From assembly GCA_945902775.1 (NCBI GenBank), contig CAMDMY010000027.1, positions 1 to 32,379 of the forward strand: 32,379 nucleotides of DNA, in the 5' to 3' direction. Every line of letters begins with the position of its first letter. Positions within the stretch are counted from its first letter, which is position 1. Below, one piece after another: positions 23,031 through 31,735 of this stretch. The notes under the pieces were generated by a model that saw only the letters and a list, made by a program, of their open reading frames with translations, was not told where the DNA came from and did not search any database. Position numbers and translations under genes: made by a program. Origin of the DNA: Chryseobacterium gleum (GTDB lineage: Bacteria > Bacteroidota > Bacteroidia > Flavobacteriales_D > Crocinitomicaceae).

Positions 23031-26000
23031 ATGATACGATTTTTATCAGTTTCAGTAGTATTATGTTTTTCAATTACGCTATTTTCTCAAATAATATATC
23101 CAGGAGCTCCAACGGTTGGCTCTGTTGAAATAGTGTTTGATTATTCTGTTTCAAAATGCAATACGATAGATATACCAGACGCTCCAACAAGAGTTTTTCG
23201 CGACGCTTATGGTAACATAAATTTAATGGCTTCTCATTATACTAGTTGGAGAATGACGGGTGCAAATTTCACTTCTTTAACAAAAGATTGTGTACCTGTA
23301 ATGACCTCAGATTCAGATTCAGATCCTTCGAAATTCAATGATAAAGAATGGATTTCTTCAACTTATACCGAAGATGGGACAACAGTTCACGCATTAATTC
23401 ACGACGAATATGTTCCTTGTGGTAACTGGAATAATTGCTGGTATAACGGAATCACATATGCCTCTTCAACGAATGGAGGTCAAACATATTCTCATACTAC
23501 TGCTCCAAGTAATTTGGTGGCAACTTCTCCTTATCAATCTCCTTATCCAACGGTTCATACTCCTTTTGGGGTTTTTGGTGGATCAAACATTATAAAAAAA
23601 GATGGGTATTATTATGTTCTTGTTCATTTGGAAGCACATTTATTACAAGATTGGGGAACTGGAGTAATAAGAACAAATAATCTAAGTGATCCAACAAGTT
23701 GGAGAGGTTGGGATGGTTCGGGATACAATGTTGAATTTGTTAATCCATATACTGCCTCAGGATACAATGTTGCAGATAAAGTATTAGCTCCAGTTTCTAG
23801 AGATCGTATTGCTAAAATGTGTTCTAGTTTAACGTTTAATACTTATTTTGGAAAATACATGGTTGTGGATTATACCAATAGTCTTGTTAATGGAGTAATG
23901 ACCTATGGATTCTTCTATGCCTTATCTGATGATTTAATTAATTGGTCGTATCCTCGCTTGATTTTGCAAACTACTTCAACTTGGGCAATTGGAGGGTCTT
24001 TATACCCTTCAATCATTGATCATACTGATGTTACAAGAAATTTTGAACAACCTGGACAAACGTGTTACATGTATTATACAAAATGGAATTCTGGAACGTA
24101 TGATAGAGATTTATTGAGGGTTCCTTTGACGTTTAATAAAGAAATTGTTAATTCATTTGTAGTAAACAGTACCACTGATTTATCCGATAAAACTCCTGGT
24201 GATGGAATTTGTTTAACAACAGGTGGAGTTTGTTCACTTCGAGCTGCTTTGGAAGAATCAAATGCGCGTCCACCTTACGATTTTTATGATATTACTCCAA
24301 TGCCAATTACCTTTGCTATTTCTGGTACAGGAGTAAAAACAATCACTCCAACTATAGACTATTCTGAAATTTTTTATCCAATCAACGTAAATGGATATAC
24401 TCAAACTGGTGGGGCTGAAAATACAAATGACTTCAATTTAGGATTGAATACGGCAATAAAAGTAAAAGTAGATGGCATCAATACTGGAGGAACTTTTGCG
24501 TTTCATTGCGGAAATAATACATTAAAAGGACTTTCTCTAGTGAATGGAAATATTGATTTTTTATATGAGGAAGGATATTCTAAAAGCAAAGATAATAATA
24601 CTATTCAAGGTTGTTTTATTGGAATGAGCACCAACGGAGTATCGCCATCGGATGCTGCATTACATTTTAATAATCAAGATTTAAATAGTATTGGAGGAAC
24701 AACCAATGCGACTCGTAATTTAATTGGAGGCGGAATTATTTTTGAAAAATCAGATTCTAATTCAGTTTTCGGGAATTATTTTGGAACAACTTTAACGGGT
24801 GTTTCTTCTAGCGGAAGCATTGCTAATGGTATTCAAATTTTAGATTCATCTTCTTATAATTTTGTTGGAGGAACAAATGCTATGGAACCCAATTTAATTT
24901 CAGGTGGAAATCGAGGCGTGATGATTCAAGGGGTGGGGGCTAATGGAAATGAGGTTGTAAATAATTTAATTGGATCAACTATTGATGGAGTTACCCCTTT
25001 AGGAAATCAAAATGCAGGGATTTTATTATCAAATGGTACATCTTCCAATATCATTTCTGGAAATGTAATTATGGCAAACTCTTCGGATGAAGCAGGAATT
25101 TGGATGGATAGCACATTTAACAATACGATTAAATCAAATTACATAGGAACCAGTGCTAATCAGTTTGCAGTTGCAGGAAATGGAAATGCGGGAACTTATA
25201 GTGCCGGTATCTTCTTAATGAATGAAAGCGCAAATAATATGATTGGCGGAGTTAATTCAGTGGATGGAAATGTAATTGCAAATAATGTTTTTGGAATTCT
25301 TTTAGAATCAAACACAGGTTTTGGTAATTCATTTAAGTCAAATATATTTTATAATAATACTGAAATGGCAATTGATATAGATGCAGATTATACTCCTTCT
25401 GGTTTAGATGTATTAGATGTAGATTCAGGACCAAATGGAACTCAAAATTATCCAATTATTACAAGTTCGTATGTAACTTCTTCACAAATTTCAATTGTTG
25501 GAACTTTTAATTCAAAAGCAAATACAGCGTATACAATTCAATATTATTCTAATGTAAGCTGCAATCAATCAGGAAATGGGGAAGGTAAAATGTTAATTGG
25601 TAATCAAATAATAACAACCAATTCTTCTGGAAATGCAACAATTAATATTTCATTTTCTGCTGTTATTCCAGTTGGAAGTTTTATTACTTGTTTAGCGACT
25701 GATAATCTAAATTCCACGTCAGAATTTTCGGAATGTTTATTGACACAAGCAGCAACTGCTCCTTCAACTCCTATTATTTCCACTTCGAGTGGTCTGTCTT
25801 TTTGTCAAGGTAATTCAGTAACGTTAACATCTTCAACAGCAACTTCTTATTTATGGTCAACTGGTGCAACAACTCAATCGATTGTAGTTTCTATTGCAGG
25901 AAATTATAGTGTTACTGTTTATAATGCACAAGGATTATCAGCATCTTCAATTAATACTTCTGTCGTAGTGAATCCAATTCCAATTGCACCAACTACAACT

Positions 26001-27146
26001 GATGTTAGTTATTGTTTAAATAGTCCTGCATTGTCTTTACAAGCAACAGCAATCAGTGGTAATCATTTGAATTGGTATGGTTTGAATTCTTCTAGTGGTA
26101 TCGCATCTTTAATTGCTCCAACTCCTAATACATCAAGTTCAGGTACAACTAAATATTATGTTTCACAAACTTCTAATTCCTCAAATTGTGAAAGTGTTAG
26201 AGCTTTTATAGTTGTAACAATCAATCCATTGCCAAATTCACCAATTGTTTCAAATGTGAATTATTGTTTAAATGACAATACAAGTTCTTTAACAGCATCA
26301 GTTTTATCTGGAAACACATTAAATTGGTATGGAACAAATCAAACAGGAGGTACTTCTTCTTTAATTTCTCCAATACCAACATCTAATTTAACTGGAACAA
26401 CAACATATTATGTCTCTCAAATAACAATTTCTTCGGGATGCGAAAGTAGTAGAGCTTTTATTACTGTGAATATAAATTCTTTACCAAACGTTAGTGCAGG
26501 TATTGATAAAGTAATTTGTTCAGGAAATACAATTTCTTTATCAGGTACTGGTGCTACTAGTTACATTTGGGATAATGGTATTTCAGATGGTGTTTTATTT
26601 ACGCCTAATGTCGGAACTTTAACTTATTCTGTTACAGGTACAGATGTAAATTTATGTACTAACACTGATCAAATGAATTTAACAGTGAATTTAACTCCAT
26701 TAAAACCTGTTATTACTCAGATTGGAGGAATTTTACATTCAACATCAACTATTGGTAATCAATGGTCTTTAAGTGGAAATACTATCGTAGGTGCAATTTC
26801 TGATACATACTCTCCAAGTCAAGATGGTATTTATACAGTAACAGTAACATCGAATGGCTGTTCTTCAACTTCATTAGAATTTAATTACTCAACTACTGGT
26901 TTGTTTGATCTCGTAAATCAGACTAACTTAATTGTTTCACCAAATCCAAGCTCAGGTAAATTTTCAATTTTATGTGAGAATTTAGATGTTAAATCAATGA
27001 AAATATACAATGCATCAGGAATGATTATTTATTCTCAAAATGGAATTATTTCAGAAATTGACTTGACAGGAAATTCTAGAGGTGTTTACTTTTTAAAACT
27101 TGAACTTGATGCTCAAACTATTTTCAGGAAATTGATAATTCAATAG
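23031..27146 (+). CDS. T9SS-secreted multidomain protein: beta-propeller, CSLREA motif, parallel beta-helix, Ig-like repeats, sorting domain
   Basis: The 1371-residue protein starts with a signal peptide (about 1-20, ending LFSQ). Residues about 40-370 resemble a five-bladed propeller of the GH43/sialidase-like kind (repeated SSTNGGQTYS- and LSDPTSWRGW-type blades, YYYVLVHLEAH), possibly glycan-binding or hydrolytic. A CSLREA-type segment (about 377-412, GVCSLRAALEESN) precedes a NosD-like right-handed beta-helix (about 415-800) with repeated NxIGG and GNxIxxN turns. Several Ig/PKD-like modules follow, including two tandem near-copies containing LNWYG and YYVSQ (about 984-1150). The last 75 residues (SPNPSSGKFSI to FRKLIIQ) are a type A T9SS sorting domain, so the protein should be exported across the outer membrane. 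It lies between two fragments of a decayed gene. Role: adhesin or polysaccharide-active protein. Confidence 0.88.
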   Translation: MIRFLSVSVVLCFSITLFSQIIYPGAPTVGSVEIVFDYSVSKCNTIDIPDAPTRVFRDAYGNINLMASHYTSWRMTGANFTSLTKDCVPVMTSDSDSDPSKFNDKEWISSTYTEDGTTVHALIHDEYVPCGNWNNCWYNGITYASSTNGGQTYSHTTAPSNLVATSPYQSPYPTVHTPFGVFGGSNIIKKDGYYYVLVHLEAHLLQDWGTGVIRTNNLSDPTSWRGWDGSGYNVEFVNPYTASGYNVADKVLAPVSRDRIAKMCSSLTFNTYFGKYMVVDYTNSLVNGVMTYGFFYALSDDLINWSYPRLILQTTSTWAIGGSLYPSIIDHTDVTRNFEQPGQTCYMYYTKWNSGTYDRDLLRVPLTFNKEIVNSFVVNSTTDLSDKTPGDGICLTTGGVCSLRAALEESNARPPYDFYDITPMPITFAISGTGVKTITPTIDYSEIFYPINVNGYTQTGGAENTNDFNLGLNTAIKVKVDGINTGGTFAFHCGNNTLKGLSLVNGNIDFLYEEGYSKSKDNNTIQGCFIGMSTNGVSPSDAALHFNNQDLNSIGGTTNATRNLIGGGIIFEKSDSNSVFGNYFGTTLTGVSSSGSIANGIQILDSSSYNFVGGTNAMEPNLISGGNRGVMIQGVGANGNEVVNNLIGSTIDGVTPLGNQNAGILLSNGTSSNIISGNVIMANSSDEAGIWMDSTFNNTIKSNYIGTSANQFAVAGNGNAGTYSAGIFLMNESANNMIGGVNSVDGNVIANNVFGILLESNTGFGNSFKSNIFYNNTEMAIDIDADYTPSGLDVLDVDSGPNGTQNYPIITSSYVTSSQISIVGTFNSKANTAYTIQYYSNVSCNQSGNGEGKMLIGNQIITTNSSGNATINISFSAVIPVGSFITCLATDNLNSTSEFSECLLTQAATAPSTPIISTSSGLSFCQGNSVTLTSSTATSYLWSTGATTQSIVVSIAGNYSVTVYNAQGLSASSINTSVVVNPIPIAPTTTDVSYCLNSPALSLQATAISGNHLNWYGLNSSSGIASLIAPTPNTSSSGTTKYYVSQTSNSSNCESVRAFIVVTINPLPNSPIVSNVNYCLNDNTSSLTASVLSGNTLNWYGTNQTGGTSSLISPIPTSNLTGTTTYYVSQITISSGCESSRAFITVNINSLPNVSAGIDKVICSGNTISLSGTGATSYIWDNGISDGVLFTPNVGTLTYSVTGTDVNLCTNTDQMNLTVNLTPLKPVITQIGGILHSTSTIGNQWSLSGNTIVGAISDTYSPSQDGIYTVTVTSNGCSSTSLEFNYSTTGLFDLVNQTNLIVSPNPSSGKFSILCENLDVKSMKIYNASGMIIYSQNGIISEIDLTGNSRGVYFLKLELDAQTIFRKLIIQ

Positions 27147-27147
27147 A

Positions 27148-27516
27148 AAGCATATTATTTTCTGAGTATTTTTCTTTATCCTATCATTTTGCCCCATTTT
27201 TATGTTCTCAACAGCAAGTAATTATGATTATTTCAGAATTAACGATGCTAAATGGAATGTACTTAATGATTTGACAAATAAGAAATTAGTTTTACCTCAA
27301 ACTATTGATGGAGGATTTGAGTTTAATGGTTGGTATTTATCAGAATCAATAAACTATGATCCATCAAATGAAGGAAGATGGTGGTGGATAGCAAATGATG
27401 AATATATTAATTCTCCTAAAAAAAGAAAAGGTTATAAAATTGAAAAGAGGATACCTTTTAAAAATAGTTTTTCTTATCCATTTGATGAATTGTATGTTTT
27501 GAAGATAGAGAACTAA
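27148..27516 (+). pseudogene. C-terminal remnant of an ArnT/PMT-type glycosyltransferase (or 104-residue hypothetical protein)
   Basis: An ATG at 27202 opens a 104-codon frame, but the reading frame continues upstream through hydrophobic codons (VFFFILSFCPIFMF) to an in-frame TGA at 27163-27165, and beyond it through HIIF to just after the preceding gene's stop. A membrane helix followed by STASNYDYFRINDAKWNVL, IDGGFEFNGWYL, GRWWW and a closing LYVLKIEN looks like the last helix and soluble tail of membrane glycosyltransferases of the ArnT/PMT kind. Together with 22738-22908 it suggests one gene broken in two by the T9SS cargo gene. The alternative is a stand-alone small protein of unknown function. 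It ends two bases before the convergent RhuM gene. Confidence 0.5.
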
Positions 27517-27518
27517 AT

Positions 27519-28502
27519 TTATTTTTTTAATAATTTTTCGCTTTCTTCCAAATGCTTAATGAAATCTTTTTCTACCCTTGATAATTCATTTTGTTGTTGT
27601 ACTTGAAATTTAGAATATTCAATTTTTGCTTTATCAATCGCATCAATGTGACTAACTTTTCCCGAATGAGATAAAATTTCATTACCAGTCATTTTTATAA
27701 AATCATCTAAACGATTGATCCAATCTTTCATATACATTGGTTTGCGATTTAAAGCTTGTAATTCTGCCAATTCTAAATACGCGGAAACCATTCTGTTTAA
27801 AATGTTTATCTCTTCTTCGGTTAAATAATTTTTTGCTATTTCTGTTTCTTGATAGCTTGGGGTAACTCCTTTGAAAGTAGTTAAACCTAAATTTGGTTTT
27901 GTCGAATCAATTCGGTTAAAAATAACTTCTGCAGCAGTGTTTCCGTGAGCGGCCCAATGCATTTTATTTTGAACCGTTTTAAAGAAAAGGGAAGAAGTAT
28001 CGCTGTTTGCTTCGTAATCGATACTTGTGGAATAAATGTCTAAAACTTTACTCCAAAATACTTTTTCAGATGAACGAATATCTCGAATACGAGCTAATAA
28101 TTCCTCAAAATAATTCCCTTTTCCTTGATTTTTTAACAATTCATCATTAATAGTAAAACCTTTAATGATATACTCTTTCAAGCGTTGAGTAGCCCAAATT
28201 CTAAACTGCGTACCTTGAAGAGATTTTACACGATAACCAACTGATATGATAACATCTAAGTTGTAATAATTTTTTGGTTTTGTAGAAAAATCGGAAATTC
28301 CGATTTTTCTACAAGAAGTTTCTTTTTCAAGTTCATTCTCATTGAAGATATTGAGAATATGTTCGTTAATTGTAGATCGAGATTTTGAGAATAACTCACT
28401 CATTTGATCGATTGTTAACCAAACTGTTTCATCTTCTAAATGCGTTTCTATTTTAGTAACCCCATCCTGTGTTTGGTAAATTATAATATTTGATTGATCC
28501 AT
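27519..28502 (-). CDS. RhuM-family protein
   Basis: The 327-residue protein matches the RhuM (virulence-associated, DUF4062-unrelated) family. It has an N-terminal winged-helix-like segment with TVWLTIDQMSELF and SRSTINEHI (about 26-49), then YYNLDVIISVGYRVKS and GTQFRIWATQRLKEYIIKGF (about 79-116), the family hallmark. A helical C-terminal part includes EDFxRIRDIRSSE-like and LxxxELxALNRKPMYMKDW segments. RhuM proteins are widespread in accessory regions, often near restriction or toxin genes, and their biochemical role is unresolved; a DNA-associated toxin-like function is often suspected. No partner gene is visible here. The gene contains a perfect 33-bp palindromic stretch at 28281-28313. 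Confidence 0.85.
   Translation of the reverse strand: MDQSNIIIYQTQDGVTKIETHLEDETVWLTIDQMSELFSKSRSTINEHILNIFNENELEKETSCRKIGISDFSTKPKNYYNLDVIISVGYRVKSLQGTQFRIWATQRLKEYIIKGFTINDELLKNQGKGNYFEELLARIRDIRSSEKVFWSKVLDIYSTSIDYEANSDTSSLFFKTVQNKMHWAAHGNTAAEVIFNRIDSTKPNLGLTTFKGVTPSYQETEIAKNYLTEEEINILNRMVSAYLELAELQALNRKPMYMKDWINRLDDFIKMTGNEILSHSGKVSHIDAIDKAKIEYSKFQVQQQNELSRVEKDFIKHLEESEKLLKK
28281..28313. repeat. Perfect palindrome (16-bp arms) inside the RhuM gene
   Basis: TGTAGAAAAATCGGAA and TTCCGATTTTTCTACA flank a single central A. In protein terms it covers residues 64-74 (CRKIGISDFST), a linker between the winged-helix-like segment and the family hallmark region. Confidence 0.9.
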
Positions 28503-28623
28503 TTTGAAATTTCTTTTAGATTATTTAATAATCAAATATAAGATTAATTTTTAGTCAATAAAAGTTTTAGAGAATTAATTTACCAAATGAAATGAAATAT
28601 AATTCAGTTCTAAATTCCAAAAC

Positions 28624-28664
28624 TTTGTGTCCCTCCGTGAATTTACTCCGTGAAAATCTGTGGT
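28624..28664. repeat. Degenerate CACGGAG/CACAGAT word repeat downstream of uvrA
   Basis: On the minus strand the region just beyond the uvrA stop reads as successive variants of one short word: CCACAGATTTT, CACGGAGTAAATT, CACGGAGGGA and CACAAAG. The remainder of the 172-bp gap before the RhuM gene is plain AT-rich sequence with no gene. Confidence 0.6.
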
Positions 28665-28674
28665 TAAAAAAAAC

Positions 28675-31449
28675 TCAAACTTTCCCTTTCAAAAATTCAC
28701 CTGTATAATTTCCTTTTTCCAACACCAATGACTCAGGTGTTCCTTCGAAAATAATATTTCCACCTTTTTCTCCTCCTTCAGGACCGATATCTATTATCCA
28801 ATCAGAACATTTAATTACTTCGGTATTGTGCTCAATTACGATTACAGAATGGCCTGCGTTGATTAACTCATTAAACGCGATAATTAACTTATTAATATCA
28901 TGAAAATGAAGTCCAGTTGTTGGCTCATCGAAGATAAATAGAGTAGAAGGAGTGCTACCACCTTTGGCTAAAAAGGAAGCTAATTTGATTCGTTGCGCTT
29001 CACCACCACTTAATGTACTAGAAGATTGACCAAGTGAAACATAACCCAAACCAACATTAACTAATGGTTGAATTTTTTCAACGATTTTTTGCTCCAATCT
29101 ATCGTTTCCTTCTTTAAAAAAGTCTAAAGCTGATTGAATATCCATTTCAAGAATATCAGCGATGTTTTTGCCTCTGTATTCTACTTCTAAAGTTTCAGAT
29201 TTATAACGTTTTCCATTGCAATTATCACACGGTAAATGAACATCTGCCATGAATTGCATACCAACTGTAATTTCTCCTTCTCCTTCACAAACTTCACATC
29301 TTCCGCCTTCTACATTGAAACTGAAAAAACCAGGCTTGTATCCTCTGACTTTGGAAATTTGTTGTCTACAAAATAAATCACGAATATCATCGAATGCTTT
29401 TACATAGGTGATTGGATTACTTCGAGAAGATTTACCAATAGGATTTTGGTCAATAAATTCTACTGCTTTTACCATTTTAAAGTCGCCAGATAATTCAGAG
29501 AAATTTCCTTGAAAATCACCAAATTGGCCTAGTTCTTTTCGAATAGCTGGATAAAGAATGTCTTTTATTAAAGTCGATTTTCCAGAACCACTAACACCTG
29601 TAATACAAACCAAGCTATTTAATGGAATATTGACTGAAACGTTTTTTAAATTATTCTGACGTGCACCTTTAACGGTTAATTTATTGTTTGATGTTCTTCG
29701 TTTTTTAGGAACAGGAATTACTTCTTTTCCTGTTAAATATTTAGCTGTTAAACTATTCTCACTATTAATTAGTTGACTGAAATCTCCTTGAAAAACAACT
29801 TCGCCACCATAAATCCCGGCCATTGGACCGATGTCGATGATTTCGTCTGCTGCTTTCATCATTTCTTCTTCATGTTCTACTACTATAACCGTATTGCCTA
29901 AATCACGCAAATTTTTAAGGACTTGTATTAATCGATGGGTATCTCTTGGGTGAAGTCCGATACTAGGTTCATCTAATATATACATCGAACCAACTAAACT
30001 ACTTCCGAGTGAAGTTGCTAAATTTATTCGTTGAGATTCTCCTCCAGATAAAGAATTCGATTGACGATTTAATGTTAAATAGCCTAATCCTACTTCATTC
30101 AAGAAAGCCAAACGATTGACAATTTCCGGTAAAATACGTTTTGCAACTTGCCTATCGTAATCGTTTAATTCCATTTTTTGAAAGAAACCTAAACTATCTG
30201 ATACAGGCATTAAAACAACATCTGTAACCGATTTTTGATTGACTAAAACATAATTAGCATCTTTTCTCAAACGTGTTCCTTTACAATCAGGACATTCAGT
30301 TTTACCTCTATAGCGAGATAGCATTACACGGTATTGAATTTTATAGGTTTGGGATTCTAAAAATTTAAAAAATTCATTTAATCCAGTAAAGTATTTATTT
30401 CCTTCCCATAAAAGTTGATATTCCTTTTGAGTTAATTCATCAATCGCTCTATGTATTGGAAAATCAAACTTTTTCGCATTGAAAACTAATTGATTCAGGT
30501 ATTCTCCCATCGTTTCACCTTTCCAAGGAAAAATAGCACCTTCGTAAACAGAAAGACTTCGATTAGGGAAGACTAAATTAGGGTCAACACCAATTACTTG
30601 ACCAAAACCTTCACATTTTTTACATGCTCCATACGGATTGTTGAATGCGAAAAAATGTTCACTTGGTTCTTGAAATTCCATTCCATCTAATTCAAATTTG
30701 GTTGAAAATGGAACAATCGTATCAGATTCAGGAAGAAAAATATCACAAATTCCTTCTCCTTCAGTAAAAGCTAATCCAATTGAATCGCTCATTCGACCGT
30801 TTTCATCTTCGTCAGAAAAGTCAATTTTAATTCGGTCGATTAACAAATAAGCATCTTCAATATTTGTTGGAATATTTTTTAAAACTTCCTCAATATCAAG
30901 TGTTTCCTTATTTAGAAATAAACGAACATATCCTTGATCTTTCAACAGATTTAATTGACGTTCAATTCCGTATTTTTTAAAACCTATAATAGGAGCTAAA
31001 ATCATTGCTCTTTGTCCTTCGTGCGTTTTAAAGAAATCTACAACATCAGCAACAGTATGTTTTTTAACCTCAAGTCCTGAAATAGGGGAGAACGTTTTCC
31101 CAACTCGGGCAAATAATATTTTTATATAATTGTAAATTTCAGTACTTGTTCCAACAGTTGATCGAGGATTATTTGAAATTACTTTTTGTTCAATCGCAAT
31201 CGCAGGAGAAATTCCTTTTATATAATCAGTTTCAGGCTTGTCCAATTTCCCTAAAAACTGACGAGCATAAGAAGATAAACTTTCAATATAACGTCTTTGA
31301 CCTTCAGCATAAAGTGTATCAAATGCCAATGAAGATTTTCCAGAGCCAGATAAACCTGTAATGACAGTTAATTTTCCATGTGGAATTTTAACATCTAGAT
31401 TTTTAAGATTGTGAACTCGAGCTCCTTTAATTTCAATGTATTTCTGCAT
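28675..31449 (-). CDS. uvrA: Excinuclease ABC subunit A (UvrA)
   Basis: UvrA recognises helix-distorting DNA damage and loads UvrB in nucleotide excision repair. The 924-residue protein has two ABC ATPase modules. Module one has Walker A GLSGSGKSS near residue 30 and signature NSLSGGESQR. Module two has Walker A GVSGSGKST and signature STLSGGEAQR. Zinc-binding clusters appear as ACKKCEGFG with ECPDCKGTR, and GRCEVCEGEGE with LPCDNCNGK. Start chosen at ATG 31449 (MQKYIEIKGARVHNL), the family's usual N terminus. A frame from TTG 31479 is longer, but that TTG is part of the TATCTTTG promoter-like box. Stand-alone gene; uvrB and uvrC are not in the window. Confidence 0.98.
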   Translation of the reverse strand: MQKYIEIKGARVHNLKNLDVKIPHGKLTVITGLSGSGKSSLAFDTLYAEGQRRYIESLSSYARQFLGKLDKPETDYIKGISPAIAIEQKVISNNPRSTVGTSTEIYNYIKILFARVGKTFSPISGLEVKKHTVADVVDFFKTHEGQRAMILAPIIGFKKYGIERQLNLLKDQGYVRLFLNKETLDIEEVLKNIPTNIEDAYLLIDRIKIDFSDEDENGRMSDSIGLAFTEGEGICDIFLPESDTIVPFSTKFELDGMEFQEPSEHFFAFNNPYGACKKCEGFGQVIGVDPNLVFPNRSLSVYEGAIFPWKGETMGEYLNQLVFNAKKFDFPIHRAIDELTQKEYQLLWEGNKYFTGLNEFFKFLESQTYKIQYRVMLSRYRGKTECPDCKGTRLRKDANYVLVNQKSVTDVVLMPVSDSLGFFQKMELNDYDRQVAKRILPEIVNRLAFLNEVGLGYLTLNRQSNSLSGGESQRINLATSLGSSLVGSMYILDEPSIGLHPRDTHRLIQVLKNLRDLGNTVIVVEHEEEMMKAADEIIDIGPMAGIYGGEVVFQGDFSQLINSENSLTAKYLTGKEVIPVPKKRRTSNNKLTVKGARQNNLKNVSVNIPLNSLVCITGVSGSGKSTLIKDILYPAIRKELGQFGDFQGNFSELSGDFKMVKAVEFIDQNPIGKSSRSNPITYVKAFDDIRDLFCRQQISKVRGYKPGFFSFNVEGGRCEVCEGEGEITVGMQFMADVHLPCDNCNGKRYKSETLEVEYRGKNIADILEMDIQSALDFFKEGNDRLEQKIVEKIQPLVNVGLGYVSLGQSSSTLSGGEAQRIKLASFLAKGGSTPSTLFIFDEPTTGLHFHDINKLIIAFNELINAGHSVIVIEHNTEVIKCSDWIIDIGPEGGEKGGNIIFEGTPESLVLEKGNYTGEFLKGKV

Positions 31450-31476
31450 AATTGAACTTTTTCTGAATGATGTTTT

Positions 31477-31484
31477 CAAAGATA
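31477..31484 (-). promoter_or_regulatory. -7 element TATCTTTG of uvrA
   Basis: On the minus strand TATCTTTG fits TAnnTTTG exactly and ends 27 nt before the uvrA ATG. A convincing -33 TTG is not visible, and no LexA-like palindrome was seen near it. Confidence 0.45.
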
Positions 31485-31492
31485 GTTATTTT

Positions 31493-31543
31493 GATTACAG
31501 ATTGTCAGTTTGCAGATTACAAATTTGGTATTAATCTGTAATC
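31493..31543. repeat. Inverted repeat GATTACAGATT / AATCTGTAATC
   Basis: The 11-bp arms at 31493-31503 and 31533-31543 are perfect complements 29 nt apart. The space between contains a further partial copy (GCAGATTACAAATT). They lie in the 286-bp gap between the uvrA and sigma factor genes, which otherwise holds only the promoter elements noted. Confidence 0.6.
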
Positions 31544-31610
31544 TATATTTTTTAATTTGCAATCTATTAATCAATGAAATCTACACTTAAAATAAAAAAG
31601 TAAATAAAAA

Positions 31611-31641
31611 TTTGGACCTTGACATTTTTTATGTATTTTCG
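31611..31641 (+). promoter_or_regulatory. Probable promoter of the sigma factor gene
   Basis: TTTG at 31611-31614 and TATTTTCG at 31634-31641 are separated by 19 nt and fit the Bacteroidota TTTG/TAnnTTTG pattern with one mismatch. An overlapping TTGACA (31619-31624) with TATTAA 17 nt later resembles a classical sigma-70 promoter. Either would leave a leader of about 80-90 nt before the ATG at 31736. Confidence 0.45.
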
Positions 31642-31735
31642 TATTAATAATTAAAAAGCGATAAGCCTATAGATATAATTCTACTCTTTTAAATTTTAGT
31701 ACGAACAAATTGTTTTACTTCTAAACGAGTGAATT

